Below, one piece after another: positions 15,771-23,355 of a stretch of DNA of 32,241 bases (positions within the stretch are counted from its first letter, which is position 1; each line of letters opens with the position of its first letter). The notes under the pieces were generated by a model. That model was not told the origin of the DNA. It searched no databases and worked only from the letters and a program-made list of their open reading frames with translations. A program made the translations under genes and the position numbers. Origin of the DNA: an uncultured Blastocatellia bacterium (GTDB taxonomy: Bacteria; Acidobacteriota; Blastocatellia; Pyrinomonadales; Pyrinomonadaceae); NCBI GenBank assembly GCA_946480785.1, contig CAMLLD010000075.1, forward strand, positions 1-32,241, given 5' to 3'.

Positions 15771-18530
15771 ATGAACTACAAACGACTTACCTTTGTCCTG
15801 CTGGCGGTCCTTATCTCAATTCCCCTGTTCGTCGCGCACGGCGCCGGCGGACGCATCGAGGGAAAAGTTACCGATCCGAAAGGCGCGGCCGTTCCCGGCG
15901 CGACCGTCAAAGTCACCAATCAAACTACGAAACAGGAATTCACCGCGGTGACTGACGCGCAAGGCCGCTACAAAGTCGAGGGTCTTCCGGCCGGCGTTTA
16001 CGACGTGAGCGTCGCCGCGACGGGCTTCAAAGAGGCGCACCAAGCTGAAGTCAAGGTTGACGACGATGCAGTGAAGCAAACAGACGTGCGGCTGGAGATT
16101 GCGCCCATCGAAGCGGAAGTCAAAGTCTCCACCGCTGCGCAAAAAGGAAACGTCGATCCGACTTATCAATCGCTGCGCCAACTCGCGAAAGCAGATCAGG
16201 ATTTCAACGGCAACTACGCGACCGTCAACAATCTCACTCTCAAACGCGACGCCGGAAACTTCAACTTGAAATCCGGCGAACTCTATTTCATCACGCCGAT
16301 CGAAAATCGGACCACCGCCGCCGTGTTCATCGGCAACGGCGAACTGACCCTGACGCCGCCCACGCAGATTGAAAAGAACAGTCTCAAGATCTTCACCGGC
16401 GAAGAAGGGATCACCGAACAGTTCAACCATCTCGTGCTGCGCTTTACGGACAAGACTTTCGAAGAGATCAAAGCGTCGCCGAATGCAACCATGAAGACCG
16501 GCGGTTCGGCCGCTGCCGAAGCGCGCGAGCTTTATCGCAGCAACCAGGATCTCGTGCGCAAACGCCTGCACGACAATCGCGAGTTGCGCACACTCTACGA
16601 TCTCTACAACCCCGCACACGAAGGTTTCTTCAACGCTTTCATCGACGGCAAACGATTCAACAAGCTCGTCTTTGTGCTCGAGCCGCTCGGCGTTCCCGGC
16701 GCGAATCCCGAAGAAGTCGCGCTGCTCAGTTACGGCGAAACGGACGGCGGGCTCTGGACCGCGTTTCACCTCGAAGATGAATACAAAAAAGGCACCGTCT
16801 CGAGCGCGGAAGATCGCCGCATCATCGACATCACGCATCACGAGATCGACGCCGCGATCAAAGGCTCGCATCTCGCGGCCACCGATCGCATCACGTTTCG
16901 CAACCTGCTGGCCGGCACGCGCGTCGTGCCTTTCGATCTTTATCGCACTTTGCGGGTGACGAAGGTCCAGGACGCCCAGGGCAACGAACTGAGTTTCGTG
17001 CAGGAAGGCAAAGACGATGACGCGGACTTCGGCGTCATCCTGCCGAAGGCGCTAGACGCGGGACAGACTTACCAGATCGTCATTCAGTATGACGGCGACG
17101 ACGCGGTGCGCGATTCCGGCGGCGGCAACTACATCCTCGTGCCGCGCTCGACGTGGTATCCGGGAAACGCAAACGCACAATTCGCCGAAGATCGCGCGAT
17201 CTTCGATATGACTTTTCGCTATCCGAACAAGTACATCTTTGTCGGCACCGGCGCGCAGGTGGAGCCTGACTCGCGCGACGGCGATCTTTCAGTCGCGAAG
17301 TGGTCCAGTGGCAAGACCGAGCTCGCGGTTGCTGGTTTTAATTACGGCAGATTCAAACGCAAGGAAGTCGCCGACAAAGATTCAGGTTACAACGTCGAGT
17401 TTTATGCGAACGTGGAAGTGCCGGACGAGTTGAAGCGTATCCAGTTGGCAATCGAACAGGCGGAAAGCCAGGGCGTCAAGACCGGCACGACACTCGGCTC
17501 GATCTCCACCACTTCAATGGCTGAGTCAGCTCTTGCCGACGCGCAAAACTCGATGCGCATTTACAACATCTACTTCGGCAAACTTCCGTACTCGCGCATC
17601 GCGATGACGCAACAGCCGGCGGGGTTCTTCGGCCAGGCGTGGCCCACGCTCGTCTACATGCCGTATCTCGCGTTCATCGACACGACCCAGCGCGCGCAAC
17701 TCCTCGGCACTCAAGGCGGTACCAATAACTTCTGGCGCTACGTCGCGCCGCACGAGATCGCGCATCAGTGGTGGGGCCACATCATCGGCTGGGACAGTTA
17801 TCACGATCAGTGGATGAGCGAAGGCTTCGCGGAGTTCTCGGCATCGCTCTACGTGCAGGCGATTCGCGGTAACGAGAAGTTCATCGATTTTTGGGAGGAC
17901 CAGCGGCAACGCATCGTCACGTCGCGGCCGGCGACGAAAGATCGTAAGCCGTACACTGTTGGACCAGTCACGCAAGGTTACCGGTTGAATAGCGGCAAGA
18001 CCGGCGCGATCGCGCAGTTCCTGATTTATCCGAAGGGCGCGTACATCCTGCACATGCTGCGGATGATGATGTACAAGCAGGGACAAGGCGGCGACGCCGA
18101 CTTCCAGGCGATGATGAAGGACTTCGTCCAAACGCACTTCAACCAGGACGTCTCGACTGAAGATTTCAAAGCCATCGTCGAGAAGCACATGACGAAGGCG
18201 ATGGACATCACGAAGAACGGCAAAATGGATTGGTTCTTCAACGAGTGGGTCTACGGGACTGAGATCCCCGCGTACAAGCTCGAATATAAAGTGGGCTCGG
18301 ATGGAATGTTGAACGGCAAGCTCACGCAGTCGGGCGTGTCGGACAATTTCGTGATGCTCGTGCCGTTGTACGCTGATTTCGGTAAAGGCTGGGCCAAGCT
18401 GGGATCGGCGACGATCATCGGCAACTCGACCATCGACATCAGCAACGTGAAGCTGCCCGCCGTGCCGAAGCGGATGGCCGTCTGTGCGATGAACGACGTG
18501 CTCGCGACCAGTATCGAGAACGGTAAATAA
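15771..18530 (+). CDS. M1-family zinc metallopeptidase with carboxypeptidase-regulatory-like domain
   Basis: This encodes a 919-residue exported protein. The ATG at 15771 follows GAGGT, and a signal peptide (LTFVLLAVLISIPLFVAHGA) comes next. Residues of about 27-115 form a carboxypeptidase-regulatory-like Ig domain (GRIEGKVTDPKGAAVPGATV, DAQGRYKVEGLPAGVYDVSV). An M1-type beta-rich N-domain follows, then the gluzincin core. The zinc site HEIAH at 661-665 and the third ligand E684 in WMSEGFAEF are separated by 18 residues as expected, so it is probably catalytically competent. The canonical GAMEN exopeptidase motif is replaced by a QPAGFFGQAWPTLVYMP-type segment, so aminopeptidase specificity should not be assumed. 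It is probably a periplasmic or surface peptidase. The gene appears monocistronic and converges with the ttcA pair, 4 nt apart. Confidence 0.92.
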   Translation: MNYKRLTFVLLAVLISIPLFVAHGAGGRIEGKVTDPKGAAVPGATVKVTNQTTKQEFTAVTDAQGRYKVEGLPAGVYDVSVAATGFKEAHQAEVKVDDDAVKQTDVRLEIAPIEAEVKVSTAAQKGNVDPTYQSLRQLAKADQDFNGNYATVNNLTLKRDAGNFNLKSGELYFITPIENRTTAAVFIGNGELTLTPPTQIEKNSLKIFTGEEGITEQFNHLVLRFTDKTFEEIKASPNATMKTGGSAAAEARELYRSNQDLVRKRLHDNRELRTLYDLYNPAHEGFFNAFIDGKRFNKLVFVLEPLGVPGANPEEVALLSYGETDGGLWTAFHLEDEYKKGTVSSAEDRRIIDITHHEIDAAIKGSHLAATDRITFRNLLAGTRVVPFDLYRTLRVTKVQDAQGNELSFVQEGKDDDADFGVILPKALDAGQTYQIVIQYDGDDAVRDSGGGNYILVPRSTWYPGNANAQFAEDRAIFDMTFRYPNKYIFVGTGAQVEPDSRDGDLSVAKWSSGKTELAVAGFNYGRFKRKEVADKDSGYNVEFYANVEVPDELKRIQLAIEQAESQGVKTGTTLGSISTTSMAESALADAQNSMRIYNIYFGKLPYSRIAMTQQPAGFFGQAWPTLVYMPYLAFIDTTQRAQLLGTQGGTNNFWRYVAPHEIAHQWWGHIIGWDSYHDQWMSEGFAEFSASLYVQAIRGNEKFIDFWEDQRQRIVTSRPATKDRKPYTVGPVTQGYRLNSGKTGAIAQFLIYPKGAYILHMLRMMMYKQGQGGDADFQAMMKDFVQTHFNQDVSTEDFKAIVEKHMTKAMDITKNGKMDWFFNEWVYGTEIPAYKLEYKVGSDGMLNGKLTQSGVSDNFVMLVPLYADFGKGWAKLGSATIIGNSTIDISNVKLPAVPKRMAVCAMNDVLATSIENGK

Positions 18531-18534
18531 ATTT

Positions 18535-19413
18535 TCAGGCGTAAGCCGCGTACACAGCTTTGACTTTTTCGAGGAACTCGCGGCGGTCGACGAGGTAGTA
18601 AACCTTCACCGCGCCCGAGCCAGCGACTTCATCGATCAGTTTCTCGAATAATTCATACTGATCCGCGCCTTCAATGCTGTGTGCGCTGAGGTAACCGCGT
18701 TTGCGCATGCGACGCAGGAACTCCAGCAATGTCAGCCGTCCTTCCGACGTGAGCCCGCCGTGCACGTACGATCTGCTGACGAGATACTGCACCAGGAAAC
18801 TCTCGTCATAGAGCGCCGGCGACAGATACAGCCGCGCGCCATCGCGCTCCCAGCCTTCCGTTAAGCGCGACGAACGACGCACCGCGCGCAATCCGACAAA
18901 CACCGATGCCCAATCCTCTTTCGGCGCCTTGCGCTCGAGAAAACCCTTTATCGCCGCGAGCAGCCACGCCGAATCCTCCAGATCGATCGAGAGCCGTAGC
19001 GTGTCGAGCCAGTTGAAGAACGCAGTGCGCCGGTCAGACTTCTGCTCGAGGATCGCAAACTGCTCTTTTTTCTTTTCGAGCAGCTTAACCAGCTTTCGCC
19101 GCGGCGCGTCAGTCGTTTTACCGCCTTCGATGCAATAGGTGTCCAACCGCGCGTGCCAACGCTTCGCCGCGTCGCAGTAAGGACAACGGGGATGTTTTTC
19201 TTCACTGTCGAAGAACGGCCGCACCGCTTTCGGCGACGTCAACTCTTCAACCGTCGGACTGTAACGTTTGATCTCGGAATACGCGGAACGCGGCGCGAGA
19301 CCGATCTGCTTGGTGAAGATGTCGAAGATACAGGCGAGACAAACGAGCGTCGTGTATTCGGTGATCGTTCCGGGAGGAAACTCACTGAAATCGAGATCCG
19401 TGAACTTCTTCAT
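18535..19413 (-). CDS. Uncharacterised Cys-containing protein coupled to ttcA
   Basis: This encodes a 292-residue protein whose ATG overlaps the ttcA TGA by 4 nt (ATGA), so translation is almost certainly coupled. It has no signal peptide or membrane segment. The N-terminal 100 residues hold two CxxC pairs, VCLAC (C25, C28) and RCPYC (C77, C80), plus C94. That layout fits a zinc ribbon or an iron-sulfur site. The rest is mostly helical and charged ([33 protein letters not shown]) with no enzyme motif I know. The context suggests a role with TtcA in tRNA thiolation or in delivery of sulfur or a cluster. That is inference from position and cysteines only. I cannot assign a family. Confidence 0.82.
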   Translation of the reverse strand: MKKFTDLDFSEFPPGTITEYTTLVCLACIFDIFTKQIGLAPRSAYSEIKRYSPTVEELTSPKAVRPFFDSEEKHPRCPYCDAAKRWHARLDTYCIEGGKTTDAPRRKLVKLLEKKKEQFAILEQKSDRRTAFFNWLDTLRLSIDLEDSAWLLAAIKGFLERKAPKEDWASVFVGLRAVRRSSRLTEGWERDGARLYLSPALYDESFLVQYLVSRSYVHGGLTSEGRLTLLEFLRRMRKRGYLSAHSIEGADQYELFEKLIDEVAGSGAVKVYYLVDRREFLEKVKAVYAAYA

Positions 19414-20273
19414 TGCAAACTGCTGAGTGTTACTAATGCTGGGCGCAGATCTTCATCCGTGTGGCCCACCGCCAGATCGAGCTCCGCTTCGAGATCTCCG
19501 GTCACCGTCGCGAGCGCTTTGAAATCAAAAAGCCGGTGGTCCAACAAGTGTGTCGGCACGACGTTCCCGAGCGCGTTGAGCATCGACGCGCGAATGTGCG
19601 GGATCTCCTGTTCCAACTCGGCAATCAACTTCTTGATGCGCGCGCGTTTCAGGTTTGACTGCGAACCACAAAGATCACACGGAATGATCGGAAACTCGCA
19701 GCGCGACGCGTAGTCAGCGATGTCGCGTTCGGAGCAGTAAGCCAGGGGACGAATCACAGTATTGCGGCCGTCGTTCGAGCGCAGCTTCGGTGGCATCGCT
19801 TTCAAAGAGCCGACGTAGAACAGGTTCAACAAGAGTGTCGTGATGATATCGTCGGCGTGATGCCCGAGCGCGATCTTATTGCAGCCTTCCTCGACCGCGA
19901 TGTTGTAAAGAATGCCGCGACGCAGCCGCGAACAAACGGAGCAGTAAGTCTTTCCTTCCGGCACGAGGCGCTTCACGATCGAATACGTGTCGCGCTCGAC
20001 GATGCGAAACGGCACGTCGAGCTTGCTCAGATACGCGGGCAAAACTTCCGCCGGAAACCCGGGCTGCTTTTGATCCAGATTGACGGCCAACAGATCGAAT
20101 TGCACAGGCGCACGACGCTGAATATCGAGCAACAGATCGAGCAGCGTGTGACTGTCTTTGCCGCCGGAAACGCAGACCATCACGCGGTCGCCGTCTTCGA
20201 TCATCGCGAAGTCGGCGATCGCTTCGCCCATGCGGCGCAGCAGTTTCGTTTTGGTCTTATCCTCACTACGCAT
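19410..20273 (-). CDS. ttcA: tRNA 2-thiocytidine biosynthesis protein TtcA
   Basis: This encodes a 287-residue cytoplasmic ATP-dependent tRNA-modifying enzyme. TtcA converts cytidine 32 of certain tRNAs to 2-thiocytidine using an iron-sulfur cluster. The ATP pyrophosphatase PP-loop SGGKDS lies at 36-41. The cluster ligands are C111 and C114 in [12 protein letters not shown], plus the later C199/C202 pair in [11 protein letters not shown], of which C202 aligns with the third E. coli ligand. [14 protein letters not shown] is also typical of the family. No alternative start is needed: the ATG at 20273 precedes [19 protein letters not shown]. It is the first gene of a two-gene unit with the unknown protein at 18535-19413 and is divergent from the bactofilin gene. 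Confidence 0.93.
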   Translation of the reverse strand: MRSEDKTKTKLLRRMGEAIADFAMIEDGDRVMVCVSGGKDSHTLLDLLLDIQRRAPVQFDLLAVNLDQKQPGFPAEVLPAYLSKLDVPFRIVERDTYSIVKRLVPEGKTYCSVCSRLRRGILYNIAVEEGCNKIALGHHADDIITTLLLNLFYVGSLKAMPPKLRSNDGRNTVIRPLAYCSERDIADYASRCEFPIIPCDLCGSQSNLKRARIKKLIAELEQEIPHIRASMLNALGNVVPTHLLDHRLFDFKALATVTGDLEAELDLAVGHTDEDLRPALVTLSSLQ

Positions 20274-20543
20274 AGTTGAGCGTCGTCAGAATGCCATGTC
20301 GGGCGGCGTTCGGCAAATCAGTCACAAAACGTTTCGCCGTTATAATTTTGTTACAAAGCTAGACACCGACAACGAAGTTTGTCTATGATGATGAGCCCGC
20401 TTTCGGGCGGCGAGTCTTTTTTCGAACCCCGCGGTCATCGCTGGGAAATCCACAAACAAACGGAAAGCGCGTCGTTAAGTTGCTTCAAAGGTTCCGACGG
20501 CCGGTGACTAAACTTCCGCGCCCCATCTTTACGGAGGTAACAA
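20274..20543. promoter_or_regulatory. Divergent ttcA / bactofilin region with a hairpin and T-run
   Basis: These 270 bases hold no gene. A TATAAT hexamer lies at 20341-20346 on the plus strand without a convincing -35 partner. GCCCG (20395-20399) pairs with CGGGC (20404-20408), and a run of six T follows at 20417-20422, an attenuator-like arrangement in the presumed 5' leader of the bactofilin mRNA. Further short complementary segments (GTCG around 20471, CGAC around 20494) could extend the structure. I could not match it to a known riboswitch class. Confidence 0.4.
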
Positions 20544-21206
20544 ATGCTTAGGATAGGCAAGAATGCCAAGGATCAGGAAGAAACGGATCACACCACCCAC
20601 AAACCGGAAGTTCCTGATTACGCCACTGCGAAACCGTACTCCTACCAGCAGCAGCCAAGTGTTGAAGCAAGACCGGCCACTGAAGCCACACCGGCAGCGC
20701 CGCGCGGCGCCATGACCGAAAGCGAAACGCTCGCTCGCGACATCAAGGAAGGCACGCTGAGCGGGTTTGTCGGCGGCGGCACCGACGTCACCGGCGAAGC
20801 GAACTTCAAAGCGATGATGAGAGTCGACGGCCACTTCTCGGGCCGCATCAGTTCCACGAGTGGAACACTCATCGTCGGCAACAACGGCACAGTCGACGCG
20901 AATATCGAAGTCGCGGTCGCGGTGATCCACGGCACCATCAACGGCGACATCATCGCCACCCAGCGTCTTGAGTTGGGTCGCGCGGCGAAAGTTCACGGCA
21001 ACATCCAAACGCCGTCGCTCGTCATCGAGCAGGGCGCTATCTTCGAAGGAAGCTGCAAGATGCAGCAAATGCAGTCGGCGGCCGAGAAAGCACGGAAAGA
21101 CAGGAAAGACGAGCCGCTCGACACCACGAAGATGCCGACCATGCGGGCCGACACGGCAGCCGCCAAGCCGACGGAGATTCCGGCGGTTTCGAACGTGGTC
21201 AGCTAA
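20544..21206 (+). CDS. Bactofilin (polymer-forming cytoskeletal protein)
   Basis: This encodes a 220-residue protein. The ATG at 20544 has a strong ACGGAGG site. The core at about 70-175 is the bactofilin beta-helix, with repeating six-residue rungs such as MRVDGHFSGRISST, LIVGNNGTVDANIEVAVAVI, HGTINGDIIATQRLELG and VHGNIQTPSLVIEQG. Bactofilins self-assemble without nucleotide into filaments or patches near the inner membrane and organise cell-wall enzymes or shape. The flanking tails (about 1-65 and 185-220) are low-complexity and Pro/Ala/Thr/Glu-rich, as is common in the family. It has no M23 peptidase partner next to it, which bactofilins often do. The HEAT/cyclophilin gene starts 85 nt downstream on the same strand, beyond a large palindrome. 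Confidence 0.95.
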   Translation: MLRIGKNAKDQEETDHTTHKPEVPDYATAKPYSYQQQPSVEARPATEATPAAPRGAMTESETLARDIKEGTLSGFVGGGTDVTGEANFKAMMRVDGHFSGRISSTSGTLIVGNNGTVDANIEVAVAVIHGTINGDIIATQRLELGRAAKVHGNIQTPSLVIEQGAIFEGSCKMQQMQSAAEKARKDRKDEPLDTTKMPTMRADTAAAKPTEIPAVSNVVS

Positions 21207-21231
21207 GACAAGTTCACTCCACACATTGACG

Positions 21232-21272
21232 ATCCACAGATTACACAGATTTAATCTGCGTAATCTGTGGAT
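21232..21272. repeat. 41-nt near-perfect palindrome (ACAGATTAC type)
   Basis: Twenty-nucleotide arms centred on base 21252 pair with a single mismatch (21245/21259). Each arm carries the half-repeat CAGATTACACAGATT, so direct and inverted repetition are combined. It lies between bactofilin and the HEAT/cyclophilin gene, 19 nt before the start codon of the latter. No T-run follows immediately, so it is more like a dispersed REP-type element than a simple terminator, though it could also dampen read-through. Confidence 0.8.
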
Positions 21273-21291
21273 TCTTGTTTTCAGGAGCAAA

Positions 21292-23355
21292 ATGAGAAAA
21301 GCCCTGTTGATTGTGCTTTGCGGCCTCGCCGTGATGCTGAATGCTGCGGTTGTCGGTACTGCGCAAGTGCCGTTGTCGATACTGATGCGGATTACGCAGG
21401 CGGAAGATGAGCGGCGTTGGGATGGTGAGTTGCGCGCGCTGTTGGCGCATCGCGATGCGGCGGTGCGCAAACGTGCGGCGCTTGCGGCGGGACGCATCGG
21501 TGATGAAGGAGCGGTTGCGCCGCTCGTCGCTCTTTTAAAAGATTCCAATGCGGACGTGCGTGCGATGGCGGCGTTTGCGCTTGGTGAAGTTGAATCGCTG
21601 TCGGCTGCGGATGCGTTGGTAGCGATCGTTAAGAGTAACGAGCGAGGTGAACTGCGCGCGCGGGCGTTGGAAGCGCTGGGCAAAATCGCAGCGGCGGCGA
21701 CGACGCCGGCGGAGCAGCAAGCGCGCCAACGCGAACTCGGTCCGGTGATTCGTGAGGCGCTCGAAGTCGAAGCACAGAAGATCTCGGCGCAACCGCTGTC
21801 CGCGTCAGACCGGTTGACGATGCTGCTCGGCCTGACGGCGGCGTTGCGATCTCGGCCCGCGGAAGTCGGACCAACGCTGGTGAAGTTTCTCGATTGTTCG
21901 GACGCGCGCGTTCGGGCCGACGCCTTAAACACGCTCGCACGTTTGCGGTCGAAAGACGGCAGCGAAAAAGCGCGGGAGCTGTTGCTGCACGATCCCGATC
22001 CCAATGTGCGGGCGAACGCCGCGCGTGCGCTCGGGGCGGCCGAATACATCAACGCCGTTGTCCCGTTGATAGCGGGCTTCCACGACTCGGACTCGCGCGT
22101 GCGAGTCAGCAGCATCAGGGCGTTTCCCGCGATCAAAAGACCGGGTTATACCGGCGCGCTCATCGATCGGAACGTAACAGATCCCAATGAACTGCTCGAG
22201 ATCGCGACTGCGCTCGGTCGACTCGTGCCACAAACCGACAACGCGGAGGCGCTGCTCTGGTTACACAGAACAAATGAGACGTTCAAACACACCGCGCCGG
22301 AAGTTGAAGTCGCGTTAGCTCGCATTTCCCCGGCGGACTATTTATCCGACCTTCCGAAAACACAGCTCTCCACGGACTGGCACGTTACGGCGGCGATCGC
22401 AAACGGGCTGGCAGAAATCGCCGGCTTGCCTGAGTCTTTTAAAACAAGACCTGAGTTGATGGTTGCTGCCGAAGCACAACTACGCAAGTTGCTCGAGTCT
22501 CGCGGCTCGGAGACGGCGATGCCGGACGTGCTGCGGGCGCTGGCTGCGTTCAAGCCGCAGGATCTCAGAGAAGTTTTGTTGGCCCGGTTGCAGGATCCTG
22601 ATGTGATCGTTCGCGCGACAGCGGCCGATTTGCTTGGCGAGCTGCCGCCATCCGAAGAGATCACAAAGGCGCTGATCGCCGCGTGGCCGAAGACAGCGAG
22701 CGATTCGCTGAACGATGCAGCGCTTTCAATCCTCGATTCACTCGGAAAACAAAAATCACCGGCCGCCAACGACGCGATCAAGACCGCCCTGGACTCGCCC
22801 GACTATCTCGTGCGCCGGCGCGCCGCGACACTGCTCAAGGCAAACGGCGCGGGCGATTTCTCCGCGCGCGTCGGTACTGTCAAAACCAGGAACACCGCCG
22901 CCGACTACCGCCGCGCTTTGTCACGAATCAATCGTAAAGTGCATGCTGTAGTGACTACCAGCAGAGGTTCGTTTACTATTGAACTGCTCCCCAGCGAAGC
23001 CCCACTGACCGTAGACAACTTCGTTCAGCTTGCTCAACGAAATTATTTTCGCGACATCACGATTCATCGGGTCGTGCCCAATTTTGTGATTCAGGACGGC
23101 GATCCGCGTGGTGACGGCAACGGCGGACCCGGCTATCAAATTCGCTGCGAAATAAACGAGGTGCCGTACGATCGCGCGATGCTCGGCATGGCGCTGTCGG
23201 GCAAGGACACGGGCGGCTCGCAATGGTTCGTGACGCACGCGCCGCAACCGCATCTCGACGGCGGCTACACGGTTTTCGGGCGCGTGATCGCAGGCATGGA
23301 CGTCGTCGATAAGATCGCGCGCGGCGACGTCGTGAGATCGATCAGGATTCAGTGA
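21292..23355 (+). CDS. Exported HEAT-repeat / cyclophilin-type PPIase fusion
   Basis: This encodes a 687-residue exported protein. The ATG at 21292 is preceded by AGGAG and begins a signal peptide (MRKALLIVLCGLAVMLNAA). Residues of about 40-540 are HEAT repeats with the classic pattern AAFALGEVESLSAADALVAI and RANAARALGAAEYINAVVPL, a protein-binding solenoid. Residues of about 550-687 are a complete cyclophilin peptidyl-prolyl isomerase domain. It has ITIHRVVPNFVIQDGDPRGD carrying the catalytic arginine, then SQWFVTHAPQPHLDGGYTVF, the PPIase signature. The protein likely folds or holds exported clients, with the solenoid choosing them. It overlaps the next gene by 4 nt (GTGA), so the two are translationally coupled. 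HEAT-cyclophilin fusions are seen elsewhere in Bacteroidetes-like and acidobacterial genomes, as far as I recall. Confidence 0.93.
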   Translation: MRKALLIVLCGLAVMLNAAVVGTAQVPLSILMRITQAEDERRWDGELRALLAHRDAAVRKRAALAAGRIGDEGAVAPLVALLKDSNADVRAMAAFALGEVESLSAADALVAIVKSNERGELRARALEALGKIAAAATTPAEQQARQRELGPVIREALEVEAQKISAQPLSASDRLTMLLGLTAALRSRPAEVGPTLVKFLDCSDARVRADALNTLARLRSKDGSEKARELLLHDPDPNVRANAARALGAAEYINAVVPLIAGFHDSDSRVRVSSIRAFPAIKRPGYTGALIDRNVTDPNELLEIATALGRLVPQTDNAEALLWLHRTNETFKHTAPEVEVALARISPADYLSDLPKTQLSTDWHVTAAIANGLAEIAGLPESFKTRPELMVAAEAQLRKLLESRGSETAMPDVLRALAAFKPQDLREVLLARLQDPDVIVRATAADLLGELPPSEEITKALIAAWPKTASDSLNDAALSILDSLGKQKSPAANDAIKTALDSPDYLVRRRAATLLKANGAGDFSARVGTVKTRNTAADYRRALSRINRKVHAVVTTSRGSFTIELLPSEAPLTVDNFVQLAQRNYFRDITIHRVVPNFVIQDGDPRGDGNGGPGYQIRCEINEVPYDRAMLGMALSGKDTGGSQWFVTHAPQPHLDGGYTVFGRVIAGMDVVDKIARGDVVRSIRIQ

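Noticed and set aside
15816..16871. 351-codon minus-strand frame inside the M1 peptidase gene
   Set aside because: The opposite strand encodes recognisable domains across the same bases; this frame has no ribosome site.
20380..20543. Cyclic-di-GMP or other known riboswitch before bactofilin
   Set aside because: Short pieces look suggestive, but the conserved core bases of the classes I know are not present in order.
20529..22136. 535-codon minus-strand frame across bactofilin and the HEAT gene
   Set aside because: It spans two well-supported genes and the palindrome, and is an Ala/Ser/Arg-rich shadow.
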